19,371 nucleotides of DNA, from assembly GCA_027032655.1 (NCBI GenBank), contig JALVMZ010000086.1, positions 1-19,371 of the forward strand, in the 5' to 3' direction. The notes below the pieces were generated by a model. That model searched no databases and was not told where the DNA came from. It saw only the letters and a program-made list of their open reading frames with translations. The stretch comes from Desulfobacteraceae bacterium (lineage in GTDB: Bacteria; Desulfobacterota; DSM-4660; Desulfatiglandales; JALVMZ01). Below, piece by piece: positions 1-7,125 of this stretch; the first letter of the stretch is position 1, and every line of letters begins with the position of its first letter. A program made the translations under genes and the position numbers.

Positions 1-1497
1 TATGAAAAGAGGGTAGCCCTTGTGGAAAATGGAGTAGTGACTGAACTTCATATTGAAAGGGATACAGGAAATCAACTTATGGGAAATATCTACAAAGGGA
101 GAGTGGTGAGGGTATTGCCGGGAATGCAGGCGGCTTTTGTTGATATAGGGATGGAAAGAACCGCATTTCTCTATGTATCCGATGTTAATATGGATTGTTT
201 TATGATGGAGCAGTTTCTGGAAAAGGAGGGATTAACTAAAATATGGGAAGAGGATATGACATCTTGGGAAGCAAAAAGGGGGAATAATAATGAGCATAAT
301 ATAGAGGATTTTATCAAAGATGGACAGGAGATAATTGTCCAGGTATCAAAGGAGCCCACAGGCACAAAAGGGGCCAGACTGACCTGCCATATTTCGATTC
401 CTGGACGGAATCTTGTGCTTATGCCAACTGTTAATCATATCGGAATATCCAGAAAGATAGAGGACCAGGATGAGAGAAAGAGGCTAAGGACCATAATTGA
501 AGATATGAGGCCTCTTCCCTTTGGTTTTATTGCCAGGACTGTGAGTGAAGGGGCATCCAGGGAGAAGCTCTCTTCTGAGATGGACTTTTTACTAAAAATA
601 TGGACAGGTATAAAAGAGAAGATGGAAAGGGCTTCAGCTCCTGCTCTTCTATACAGGGATCTGAGTGTCTGTCTCAGGGCAGTAAGAGACCTTTTTACAA
701 AGGAGGTGGATAGGCTTATAATTGATTCTAAGGAAGAGTATGAGAAGATAATGGAATTCATAGATACTTTTGCTCCCGGGATTAAGGATTATGTGGAACT
801 TTATGATGGAATTGAGCCCATATTTGATTTTTATGGGATTGAGATGGAGATATCAAGGGCAATGGACAGGAAGATATGGTTGAAGTCGGGCGGTTATATA
901 GTAATTGAATTTACTGAAGCATTAACTGCAATTGATGTAAATACAGGCAGTTATGTTGGAAAAAGGAATGTGGATGAAACCATTCTTAAAACCAATCTGG
1001 AGGCAGTAAAAGAGATAGCATATCAATTGAGGCTGAGAAACATAGGAGGTCTAATAGTAATTGATTTTATTGATATGGTTCGAAGATCAGATAGGGAAAA
1101 GGTATTCAATGCCCTTAAAGAAGAGCTTTCCAAGGATCGGGAAAAGACTCATGTGCTTAAGATGTCTGAGCTGGGACTCATTGAGATGACCAGAAAGAGG
1201 ACAAGGGAAAATTTTAACAGATTGATTTCTGAGCCATGTTTTTATTGTGAAGGAAAGGGACTGATAAAGTCAAAGAGGACTGTATGTTATGAGATATTGA
1301 GAGACATTGAAAGGGAATGCTCTGTAATAAGCCCGCCTTCTCATGTCGTATTAAATGTGCATCCTGAAATTGGGCAGATCCTTAAGGAAGATGAACAACA
1401 CTCTGTAATGGAATTAGAGCGCAGATTTAATACAAGTGTAATCATCAAATCCCATTCAGAATTCCATATAGAACAATATAATATCAATACCTATTAG
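1..1497 (+). CDS. rng: Ribonuclease G/E family endoribonuclease, 5' end cut by window
   Basis: This is a single-strand-specific endoribonuclease of the RNase E/G family, which matures rRNA and starts mRNA decay in the cytoplasm. The reading frame is open to base 1. The first residues in the window (YEKRVALVENG) match the early conserved part of RNase G, so the true start lies to the left and the GTG at 22 is not the start. Next comes the S1 RNA-binding domain (GNIYKGRVVRVLPGMQAAFVDIG), which carries a hydrophilic, partly acidic insertion that looks somewhat longer than in E. coli RNase G. Two metal-binding aspartates lie in TAIDVNTG and VIDFIDM (about bases 930-1080), followed by the Zn-link motif CFYC at 1237-1248. 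The C-terminal tail of RNase E is absent, so the protein is RNase G length. The stop overlaps the convergent J-domain gene by 4 bases. Confidence 0.95.
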   Translation, partial: YEKRVALVENGVVTELHIERDTGNQLMGNIYKGRVVRVLPGMQAAFVDIGMERTAFLYVSDVNMDCFMMEQFLEKEGLTKIWEEDMTSWEAKRGNNNEHNIEDFIKDGQEIIVQVSKEPTGTKGARLTCHISIPGRNLVLMPTVNHIGISRKIEDQDERKRLRTIIEDMRPLPFGFIARTVSEGASREKLSSEMDFLLKIWTGIKEKMERASAPALLYRDLSVCLRAVRDLFTKEVDRLIIDSKEEYEKIMEFIDTFAPGIKDYVELYDGIEPIFDFYGIEMEISRAMDRKIWLKSGGYIVIEFTEALTAIDVNTGSYVGKRNVDETILKTNLEAVKEIAYQLRLRNIGGLIVIDFIDMVRRSDREKVFNALKEELSKDREKTHVLKMSELGLIEMTRKRTRENFNRLISEPCFYCEGKGLIKSKRTVCYEILRDIERECSVISPPSHVVLNVHPEIGQILKEDEQHSVMELERRFNTSVIIKSHSEFHIEQYNINTY

Positions 1498-1823
1498 AAA
1501 TTTTTGACTTTTCTCAGTCTCTGATAGGCTTCATTTATTATTGCCATCTTCTGGTGATATGTATTATGTCCTTTTGTCCCTTGATTTGCATCAGGATGAA
1601 ATCTTTTTACCATGTCTCTGTAAGCCCGTTTAATGTCAGCGGGAGTGGCATCATACGGGATATTGAGTATCTTATAGCAGGATTCAAGGTCTGGATCACT
1701 GATAAGAGGATTATGGTTTTTTATAAATTGTCTGGTAATAAAGAATCCCAGTATTGCCCCTGGTGCACCAGCAAAAAAATATCCAATACCAGCCCCCACA
1801 TACTTCTTCCACATGGTTTTCAT
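1494..1823 (-). CDS. Membrane-anchored J-domain (DnaJ-like) co-chaperone
   Basis: This 109-residue protein has two visible parts. Residues about 8-33 form a glycine-rich hydrophobic segment (GAGIGYFFAGAPGAILGFF), a likely single membrane anchor. Residues about 48-106 form a J domain with the diagnostic HPD tripeptide at 76-78 (VKRFHPDAN), the element that stimulates the ATPase of DnaK/Hsp70. The N-terminal anchor plus C-terminal J domain resembles a minimal DjlA without its TerB-like region. It would recruit DnaK to the inner membrane; the client is unknown. An AGGA sits a few bases before the chosen ATG, favouring it over the ATG three codons later. It follows the zinc-ribbon gene by 22 bases on the same strand, so the two are probably co-transcribed. 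Its 3' end overlaps rng tail to tail. Confidence 0.85.
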   Translation of the reverse strand: MKTMWKKYVGAGIGYFFAGAPGAILGFFITRQFIKNHNPLISDPDLESCYKILNIPYDATPADIKRAYRDMVKRFHPDANQGTKGHNTYHQKMAIINEAYQRLRKVKNF

Positions 1824-1845
1824 TATATCCTGAACTATCCCTTTT

Positions 1846-2076
1846 TCATTTTTTATTCTTAAATTTCCTTTTTATCTTATCAAGTCCATTTGTAATCTCA
1901 TCCATGGAAAAGGTCTTTCCACATTTAATACACCTGTATTTTTCATTCACTATTCTGTCATAAATGAGGTCATCTGAAAAATTTACTCCATGGAATCTGA
2001 GAGAAAAATTATATACCTTTTCAAATTCCGCTGTCTCACAATTATCACATTTGAAAGACTCGTGTTTGTAGTCCAT
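1846..2076 (-). CDS. Small zinc-ribbon protein
   Basis: This is a 76-residue cytoplasmic protein with two CxxC knuckles, C10/C13 (FKCDNC) and C49/C52 (YRCIKC), separated by 35 residues. That is the layout of a single zinc ribbon. The C-terminus is strongly basic (KIKRKFKNKK), compatible with nucleic-acid or ribosome binding. An AGGAG about 8 bases before the ATG supports the start. It is the first gene of a two-gene minus-strand operon with the J-domain protein; DnaJ itself carries zinc modules, so the pair may cooperate in protein handling, which is inference. I do not recognise a named family. Coding status is supported by the ribosome binding site, the paired cysteines and the tight spacing to its neighbour. 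Confidence 0.75.
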   Translation of the reverse strand: MDYKHESFKCDNCETAEFEKVYNFSLRFHGVNFSDDLIYDRIVNEKYRCIKCGKTFSMDEITNGLDKIKRKFKNKK

Positions 2077-2206
2077 TTCAGACTCCTATAAATGGATTTA
2101 ACATTAATTTAAGGATACTATTACGGAGTATTTATATCTTGATAAAAACTTTTTCAATAGATTTTTAGATATGTTTGGTGATTTATCTTGCAGTGCCAAT
2201 TTTATA

Positions 2207-2235
2207 TAGACAAAATCGATTCTTTAAATTATATC
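2207..2235 (+). promoter_or_regulatory. Sigma-70-type promoter of tRNA-Thr
   Basis: TAGACA at 2207-2212 (5 of 6 to TTGACA), a 17-base spacer, and TATATC at 2230-2235 as the -10 element. The predicted transcription start near 2241 lies only a few bases before the mature tRNA 5' end, as is common for tRNA promoters. Confidence 0.5.
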
Positions 2236-2244
2236 CAATTCTAT

Positions 2245-2317
2245 GCCACCGTAGCTCAGATGGTAGAGCACCTCACTCGTAATGAGGATGTCCACGGTTC
2301 GAATCCGTGCGGTGGCT
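2245..2317 (+). tRNA. tRNA-Thr (anticodon CGU)
   Basis: A full cloverleaf can be folded by hand. The acceptor stem is GCCACCG/CGGTGGC, the D arm GCTC/GAGC, the anticodon stem CCTCA/TGAGG with loop CTCGTAA, the variable loop ATGTC, and the T arm CACGG/CCGTG around TTCGAAT. The anticodon is CGT at 2278-2280, which reads the threonine codon ACG. The discriminator base is T at 2317, and CCA is not encoded, so it must be added by the CCA-adding enzyme. A T-rich stretch follows (about 2317-2333), which may help 3' end formation. The gene stands alone, with a promoter just upstream. The identity rests on the anticodon alone. Confidence 0.95.
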
Positions 2318-2370
2318 TTTTCTGTGGTTTTTTATAGTTGAGGGCTCTGGAAAAATGATTTATACCCTCT

Positions 2371-2400
2371 CTGTCATCCTGATGACCTCTTATATATAAT
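2371..2400 (+). promoter_or_regulatory. Possible promoter of the DUF1786-TudS-pyrF cluster
   Basis: A perfect TATAAT stands at 2395-2400, with a weak -35 candidate CTGTCA at 2371-2376 (18-base spacer, 4 of 6 to TTGACA). The predicted start would leave a leader of roughly 40 bases before the ATG at 2449, which has a strong AAGGAGGAA ribosome binding site. Confidence 0.4.
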
Positions 2401-2448
2401 GCTGATGTCACTGTCCAGTCCTTTGTAAAACAGGATAAGGAGGAACCA

Positions 2449-3501
2449 ATGAGATTCCTGATCATGGATATTGGGGCAGGCACTCTGGATATCCTTTTAT
2501 ATGATACTGATGCTGATATCCACTATAAAGCGGTTTTAAAATCTCCCACAAGGAGAATGGCCGAGGAGATCAGGGGGCTTAAAAAAGATATCCTGATAAC
2601 AGGAAAAGAGATGGGAGGTGGTGAGATAGGTTCAACCCTTAAAGAGCATGTCTCAGCAGGTTTTGAGGTGATAATCTCTGATTCTGCATCAAAGACCATA
2701 CACCATAATCCAGAAAGGGTCAGTTCAATGGGTATTAAGGTGGTAAATGATGATGAAGCAGAGGAATTAAAGCATTCCAATAGATATCAACATCTATATT
2801 TCAGTGATATAGAATATGATCGCATTAAACATCTGGTTCAGATACTGGGTCTTGATTTTTCGTTTGATATCATTGGGGTATGTGCCCAGGATCACGGGGT
2901 CCCACTTGAGGATGTATCTCACCTTGAATTCAGACAGAGGATATTCAAAGAGAGACTTGATGTGGATCCTGAACCAAAGAATCTCCTTTACACAAGCCAT
3001 GATGTGCCTGATTATTTAAACAGGCTTAAGTCCATATCAGAAGAGGCAGGTAGATTGCCCGCCAGGAAGGTATATGTTATGGATAGTGGTATGTGTGCTA
3101 TAAGTGGTGCAATGCTTGATCAGTGGGTGCAGGATAAAGATAGGTATATTGTAATTGATGTTGCCACATCCCATACCCTTGGTGCTTCCATAAAGGACAA
3201 CAAGATAGCAGGTTTCTTTGAATACCACACATCTGATATAACCCCTGAGAGGCTTGAATCTCTTATATATGGCCTTGCCTGGGCAAGAATAAGCCATGAC
3301 GCACTATTAAAAGAGGGGGGGCACGGGGCATATGTCAGGGAGGCCATTGGATATAATGAAGGAGTTCCCATAATCGTAACAGGCCCCAGAAGAGATATTC
3401 TTAAAAACAGCAGACTGCCTTTAATATTTGGGAGTCCCTTTGGAGATAATATGATGACAGGCACATCAGGACTGCTTTGGGCAATATTAAGCAAAATTTA
3501 G
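2449..3501 (+). CDS. DUF1786 family protein, ASKHA-type ATPase fold
   Basis: A 350-residue cytoplasmic protein that I recognise as DUF1786, a family of uncharacterised proteins of anaerobic bacteria and archaea that databases often label a putative pyruvate formate-lyase activating enzyme. That label looks unsupported: I see no radical-SAM CxxxCxxC motif. What is visible resembles the actin/Hsp70/sugar-kinase (ASKHA) fold. There is an N-terminal phosphate-1-like motif DIGAGTLDILLYD (D7, G9, G11, T12, D14) and a second, phosphate-2-like strand IVIDVATSHTLGAS with D237 about 230 residues later. A glycine-rich C-terminal region (FGSPFGDNMMTGTSG) follows. An ATP- or substrate-activating role is plausible, but the substrate is unknown. 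The start has an excellent AAGGAGGAA site 7-8 bases upstream. The tudS-like gene begins 41 bases downstream, so the two are probably co-transcribed. Confidence 0.85.
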   Translation: MRFLIMDIGAGTLDILLYDTDADIHYKAVLKSPTRRMAEEIRGLKKDILITGKEMGGGEIGSTLKEHVSAGFEVIISDSASKTIHHNPERVSSMGIKVVNDDEAEELKHSNRYQHLYFSDIEYDRIKHLVQILGLDFSFDIIGVCAQDHGVPLEDVSHLEFRQRIFKERLDVDPEPKNLLYTSHDVPDYLNRLKSISEEAGRLPARKVYVMDSGMCAISGAMLDQWVQDKDRYIVIDVATSHTLGASIKDNKIAGFFEYHTSDITPERLESLIYGLAWARISHDALLKEGGHGAYVREAIGYNEGVPIIVTGPRRDILKNSRLPLIFGSPFGDNMMTGTSGLLWAILSKI

Positions 3502-3542
3502 TTATATATAAAGGCTTCCCTGCACCAGGGGGGACAAACAAA

Positions 3543-4508
3543 ATGAAAAATCCCAATATTGATTCTGGAAACCCTGTAAAGATAGGAATAAGCGCCTGTC
3601 TCCTGGGTAAAAGGGTCAGATATGATGGCAAAGATTCATTGGACCCCTATATAGTGAATACTATAGGGAGGTATGTAACATTTGTGCCCGTATGTCCGGA
3701 ATATGAGGCAGGATTTGGTATTCCCAGGCAACCAATGATTCTATATGGAGATGTTGAAAGGCCCAGGCTCTTGATAAAAAAGACACAGGAGGATGTGACA
3801 GAGAAACTACACTCATGGGCACTTAAAAAGATAAAGGTCCTTAAAGATGAAAGACTTATGGGATATATATTTAAGAGCAAATCTCCCAGTTGTGGTAAAC
3901 ATGGAGTGAAGGTGTATGATGGAAGAGGTCATGTTGTTCGCAGAGGCGCCGGGATATTTAAGAGTATATTTCAGAATAGTCTTCCCCTGATTCCTGTTGT
4001 GGATGAGCAGGAGTTTCATAATTCAGGGATAAGGGATGATTTTTTTATATCAGTTTTTTTGATTAAAAGGTGGTATCAAACCTGTGATGGGAGAAAAGGT
4101 TTAAAGGCTATCAGGTCCTTTCACAAAGAAAACAGATTGATTCTGTTTTCAAAGAGCCCAGGCACTTTAAGGGAGATGGATGCCCTGATTCATAGGCATA
4201 AGAGTTTTAGCAAAGGACACAGAGAGTATGTTGAGCTTTTGTCACGGATTATTGGAATGCGCTCCACAATGGCAAGGCATGTAAAGATTATGAAAAAAAT
4301 AATCAGGTCGTTAACTAACTCACTCTCTGAAAGGGAAAGGGAGTTGATTCAGGAATCAATAGAGCACTACAGGAGGGGCATTATACCCTTTTTGATGGTT
4401 TTAACACTGATAAACCATTATTCAAAAAAATATCAGAGGGAAGATCTATTAAAGGAATGTTATATAAATCCGAATCCATTGGAGCTGATACTCAGAAATC
4501 ATGCATGA
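3543..4508 (+). CDS. DUF523-DUF1722 fusion, TudS-like 2-thiouracil desulfurase
   Basis: The protein is 321 residues from the ATG at 3543. That start follows AGGGGGGA at a good distance, while an upstream in-frame ATG at 3477 lies inside the previous gene. The N-terminal half is DUF523, whose studied member TudS is a [4Fe-4S] enzyme that desulfurates 2-thiouracil to uracil. The three conserved cysteines are present: C19 (SACLLG), C51 (VPVCPE) and C117 (SPSCGK). The C-terminal half, about residues 200-315, is DUF1722 (the YbgA family), mostly helical and of unknown role. The two-domain fusion is a common architecture. The role as a thio-nucleobase desulfurase is inferred from the family. Its neighbour pyrF, 39 bases downstream, makes UMP, so a link to pyrimidine or thiolated-RNA salvage is plausible. 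An oxygen-sensitive cluster fits an anaerobe. Confidence 0.88.
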   Translation: MKNPNIDSGNPVKIGISACLLGKRVRYDGKDSLDPYIVNTIGRYVTFVPVCPEYEAGFGIPRQPMILYGDVERPRLLIKKTQEDVTEKLHSWALKKIKVLKDERLMGYIFKSKSPSCGKHGVKVYDGRGHVVRRGAGIFKSIFQNSLPLIPVVDEQEFHNSGIRDDFFISVFLIKRWYQTCDGRKGLKAIRSFHKENRLILFSKSPGTLREMDALIHRHKSFSKGHREYVELLSRIIGMRSTMARHVKIMKKIIRSLTNSLSERERELIQESIEHYRRGIIPFLMVLTLINHYSKKYQREDLLKECYINPNPLELILRNHA

Positions 4509-4547
4509 ACATTAATTTGCCAGAATAATTCATAGAAGGAGAGGAAT

Positions 4548-5267
4548 ATGCACAGTGCAAAGCAAAGACTGATTTTTCCCCTTGATCTCCCTGAAAGGGA
4601 GCAGGCACTCAGGTATGTGAGATTGTTAAGGGAGCAAGTGGGCGTTTTTAAGGTGGGACTTGAGCTCTTTATCAGTGAAGGACCAGATATACTAAATGCT
4701 ATAAGAGGAGAATCAGATGCAGGAATATTCCTTGACCTGAAGCTCCATGACATCCCAGCCACAATCAAAAGGGCATTAAAGTCTTCTATGAAATATAGGC
4801 CCCTCTTTGTCACTGTTCATTGCGATGAAGGGGGTGGTTTTCTGAGAGATATTTATGAAGATACATATTCGGAGACCAGGATACTTGGAATAACAGTATT
4901 AACCAGTCTGGACTCAAATAAATTGATGCGTGGAGGTTATTCAAGGGAGTATTGTGAAGATATAAAGTCACTGGTCATATTAAAGGCAAAGATTGCCTTG
5001 GATGCTGGCTGTCATGGTATTGTCTGCTCTGGTCATGAGGTAGCAGGTTTGAGAAAGGAATTGGGTCAAGAACCCATTGTTGTGACGCCAGGGATACGGC
5101 CTCTATGGTCCTTAGTGCCGGGAGATGATCAGAAGAGGATTATCACACCATCTGAAGCCATTAAAAAGGGCACTGATTATATTGTGGTTGGCAGACCCAT
5201 AAGGGACTCAGAGGATCCTGCTGAATCAGCAAGGAGGGTGGTCCAGGAGATTGAATCAGCCCTTTGA
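4548..5267 (+). CDS. pyrF: Orotidine-5'-phosphate decarboxylase
   Basis: This enzyme converts orotidine 5'-phosphate to UMP, the last step of de novo pyrimidine synthesis, in the cytoplasm. The protein is 239 residues, normal for the bacterial group. The substrate-binding Asp and Lys appear as D13 (FPLDLP) and K35 (FKVGLEL). The catalytic signature DLKLHDIPATIKRA holds D63, K65 and D68, and the phosphate-binding end of the barrel is IVVGRPIRDSEDP near the C-terminus. The start follows AAGGAGAGG. It is the third gene of the cluster headed by the DUF1786 gene, 39 bases after the TudS-like gene. No clear terminator is visible in the 123 bases before the convergent flagellar gene. Confidence 0.95.
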   Translation: MHSAKQRLIFPLDLPEREQALRYVRLLREQVGVFKVGLELFISEGPDILNAIRGESDAGIFLDLKLHDIPATIKRALKSSMKYRPLFVTVHCDEGGGFLRDIYEDTYSETRILGITVLTSLDSNKLMRGGYSREYCEDIKSLVILKAKIALDAGCHGIVCSGHEVAGLRKELGQEPIVVTPGIRPLWSLVPGDDQKRIITPSEAIKKGTDYIVVGRPIRDSEDPAESARRVVQEIESAL

Positions 5268-5390
5268 TGATATTTTCATTTTATGCACAGGCATAAGGGT
5301 GACAATGGCCTTTTCAACAATCTCTTCAAGATATCTTAGTTAATGGAGAGGCAGGATTCAATAATTGTTATGGGTTATGGAAGATTGTAT

Positions 5391-5738
5391 TCAGCCCAGG
5401 ATATCAATAATATCTCCAAGCATTTCATCTTCTGTTTCAATCATTTTGAGATTTGCCTGATATGAGCGACTTGATATCATGGTCTGAGGGATTTCTTCTT
5501 CAAGGGATACATTTGAAAGCTCCTTCAAAACCATTTCCCCTGATGGGCCTTTATCCAGTATCTGGTATCCTGGTGTCTCTATCTTTTCAATATCGGGAAT
5601 TACCTCTCCTTCAGGGCCCTGATTTAGTGTTACCCTTCTTTTTTTGTAACCATCTGTCAGGAGATTTGCCACATTATCTGCGCTTATCTTTACCTTGGTT
5701 CCGAATGCCCTTAGTGCTGATATGGTGCTACTCAGCAT
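5391..5738 (-). CDS. Orphan flagellar basal-body rod-like protein (FlgC/FlgG type)
   Basis: A 115-residue protein with both ends of the flagellar rod/hook family but a shortened centre. The N-terminal rod motif is about residues 8-30 (NVANLLTDGYKKRR, compare the family NIANxxTPGYKR). The C-terminal rod domain is about residues 75-115 (NVSLEEEIPQTMISSRSYQANLKMI in pieces, ending TEDEMLGDIIDILG). Such proteins polymerise in the periplasmic axial structure and are exported by the flagellar type III system, so the lack of a signal peptide is expected. The ATG at 5738 is preceded by CAGGGGAGA at ideal spacing; a GTG five codons earlier overlaps that site and is rejected. FlgC proper is longer (about 135-150 residues). 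No other flagellar gene is nearby, but a near-perfect sigma-28 promoter precedes it. It may be a divergent FlgC or an accessory rod/hook component. Confidence 0.82.
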   Translation of the reverse strand: MLSSTISALRAFGTKVKISADNVANLLTDGYKKRRVTLNQGPEGEVIPDIEKIETPGYQILDKGPSGEMVLKELSNVSLEEEIPQTMISSRSYQANLKMIETEDEMLGDIIDILG

Positions 5739-5768
5739 AATTCTCCCCTGCACATATTTCTGAATCTA

Positions 5769-5795
5769 TTATCGTCATATTTCCTTGAAACTTTA
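5769..5795 (-). promoter_or_regulatory. Sigma-28 (FliA) flagellar promoter
   Basis: Read on the minus strand, the sequence is TAAAGTTT (5795-5788), 11 bases, then GACGATAA (5776-5769). The E. coli FliA consensus is TAAAGTTT-N11-GCCGATAA, so 15 of 16 fixed positions match with exact spacing. The predicted transcript start near 5762 leaves a leader of about 24 bases before the ATG at 5738, with a strong ribosome binding site. It reads directly into a flagellar rod-like gene. Confidence 0.88.
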
Positions 5796-5861
5796 GACAT
5801 CTCATGATTTTTTTATTAGAATGTATTCTCAAACATTGTGGGGCTAAATGCACTATAGCTT

Positions 5862-5890
5862 TTGACAAAATAGAAATGAGTAACTATAAG
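5862..5890 (+). promoter_or_regulatory. Sigma-70 promoter of the nicotinate phosphoribosyltransferase operon
   Basis: A perfect TTGACA at 5862-5867, a 17-base spacer, and TATAAG at 5885-5890 (5 of 6). The predicted start near 5897 gives a short leader, with AAGGAGG at 5910-5916 as ribosome binding site for the TTG start at 5925. It is divergent from, and does not overlap, the sigma-28 promoter at 5769-5795. Confidence 0.75.
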
Positions 5891-5924
5891 TATGTGAAAA
5901 TATTTTTTTAAGGAGGGGTTAGAC

Positions 5925-7100
5925 TTGATTCATACAGCTACTCCACAGCAGATAAAGGATGGTCTTGTAACTGATGTCTATTTTGAGAGGACAGCCAGGA
6001 TTCTGAAAGAAAAAGGAATAGACAAGGAGGTAAAAGCTGAATTTATTGCAAAAGGGCTTCCATCAGGCTGGAAATGGGCAGTCTTTGCAGGCGTGGAAGA
6101 GTGCCTGGAATTATTAAAGGACCTCCCGGTTAGTGTTCGTATGATGAAGGAGGGAACCATATTCCATCCATATGAGCCTGTTATGGAGATCAGGGGGAAA
6201 TATCTTGATTTTGGCAGATATGAGACCGCTATACTTGGGCTTATATGTCAGGCAAGCGGTATTGCTACCATGGCAGCACGATGTAAGAAGGCAGCAGGCA
6301 GTCGTCATGTAATCAGCTTTGGTGCAAGGAGGATTCACCCCACCATTGCCCCAATGGTGGAAAGAAATGCATACATCGGAGGATGCGATGGAGTGGCAGT
6401 GGGGCTTGGTGCCAGGCTTGCAGGTCAGGAACCTGTGGGGACAATGCCTCATGCCCTTATTCTTCTTATGGGTTCAACGGTTGAAGCAACAAAGGCATTT
6501 CATGAAATTATTGACCCTTCCATCAGGAGGGTCAGTCTCATTGATACCTTTAATGATGAGAAGATTGAAGCAATAAATGTCGCTGAGGCACTTGGAAAAG
6601 ACCTCTTTGCTGTTCGCCTTGATACCCCAGGTTCAAGGAGAGGAGACTTTGTCAGGATTATGGAGGAGGTCAGATGGGAACTGGATTTAAGGGGTTATAG
6701 ACATGTGAAGATATTTTTAAGCGGCGGAATAAATGAATACAGGATATATGAATATAATCGCTTTGCAGATGCCTATGGTGTTGGCACCGCAATAAGCAAT
6801 GCACCTGTTATAGACTTTTCAATGGATATAGTAGAGATTGACGGAAAACCCATTGCCAAGAGGGGGAAGATGTCAGGTTCAAAGAGGGTATTCAGGTGTA
6901 GGAAATGTTTTAAGACAGTAGTGGTGCCTGCATATAAGAGCATTCAGAGCTGTAAATGCGGAGGAAGAAATGATGAGCTCCTGCTTAATATGATTGACCA
7001 TGGAAAGTTAAAACAGAGGCTGTCCTCTCCTGAAGGTATAAGAAGATATGTCCTGAAGCAACTATCGAAGGTGGAGCTGGATTTAAATAAAAGGGAATAA
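5925..7100 (+). CDS. Nicotinate phosphoribosyltransferase, zinc-knuckle (archaeal-like) type
   Basis: This enzyme makes nicotinate mononucleotide from nicotinate and PRPP in the salvage branch of NAD synthesis. The protein has 391 residues and starts with TTG at 5925, eight bases after AGGAGG; no ATG fits. The central barrel holds the family residues SFGARRIHP (residues 131-139), GTMPHALI with H176 at the position of the phosphorylated histidine, VRLDTPGSRRGDF (about 230-242) and the phosphate-binding SGGINEY (266-272). The C-terminal region carries four cysteines, C325/C328 and C343/C345, a zinc knuckle like that of the Thermoplasma acidophilum enzyme, unlike the longer E. coli PncB. It heads an operon with a KptA-like gene 25 bases downstream. 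Related quinolinate phosphoribosyltransferases share the fold but lack this architecture. Confidence 0.9.
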   Translation: MIHTATPQQIKDGLVTDVYFERTARILKEKGIDKEVKAEFIAKGLPSGWKWAVFAGVEECLELLKDLPVSVRMMKEGTIFHPYEPVMEIRGKYLDFGRYETAILGLICQASGIATMAARCKKAAGSRHVISFGARRIHPTIAPMVERNAYIGGCDGVAVGLGARLAGQEPVGTMPHALILLMGSTVEATKAFHEIIDPSIRRVSLIDTFNDEKIEAINVAEALGKDLFAVRLDTPGSRRGDFVRIMEEVRWELDLRGYRHVKIFLSGGINEYRIYEYNRFADAYGVGTAISNAPVIDFSMDIVEIDGKPIAKRGKMSGSKRVFRCRKCFKTVVVPAYKSIQSCKCGGRNDELLLNMIDHGKLKQRLSSPEGIRRYVLKQLSKVELDLNKRE

Positions 7101-7125
7101 ATAAGAGTCAATATATTTAAAAGAG

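Noticed and set aside
22..24. GTG at 22 as the start of rng
   Set aside because: The frame is open to base 1, and the residues before it (EKRVALVENG) belong to the conserved RNase G N-terminus.
2160..2215. Sigma-54 promoter (TGGCAC read on the minus strand) upstream of the zinc-ribbon gene
   Set aside because: TGGCAC is present but the required TTGC element at the proper 5-base spacing is absent.
3037..3494. Long antisense open frames across the DUF1786 gene and similar frames in other genes
   Set aside because: They are shadows of well-supported genes, have no ribosome binding sites and resemble no protein family.
3477..3542. Upstream in-frame start for the TudS-like gene at 3477
   Set aside because: It lies inside the DUF1786 gene with no ribosome binding site, while the ATG at 3543 follows AGGGGGGA and begins just before the conserved GISACLLG region.
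5328..5337. Palindrome AAGATATCTT between pyrF and the flagellar gene
   Set aside because: A 10-base palindrome in AT-rich DNA is likely by chance, and no promoter or second copy lies beside it.
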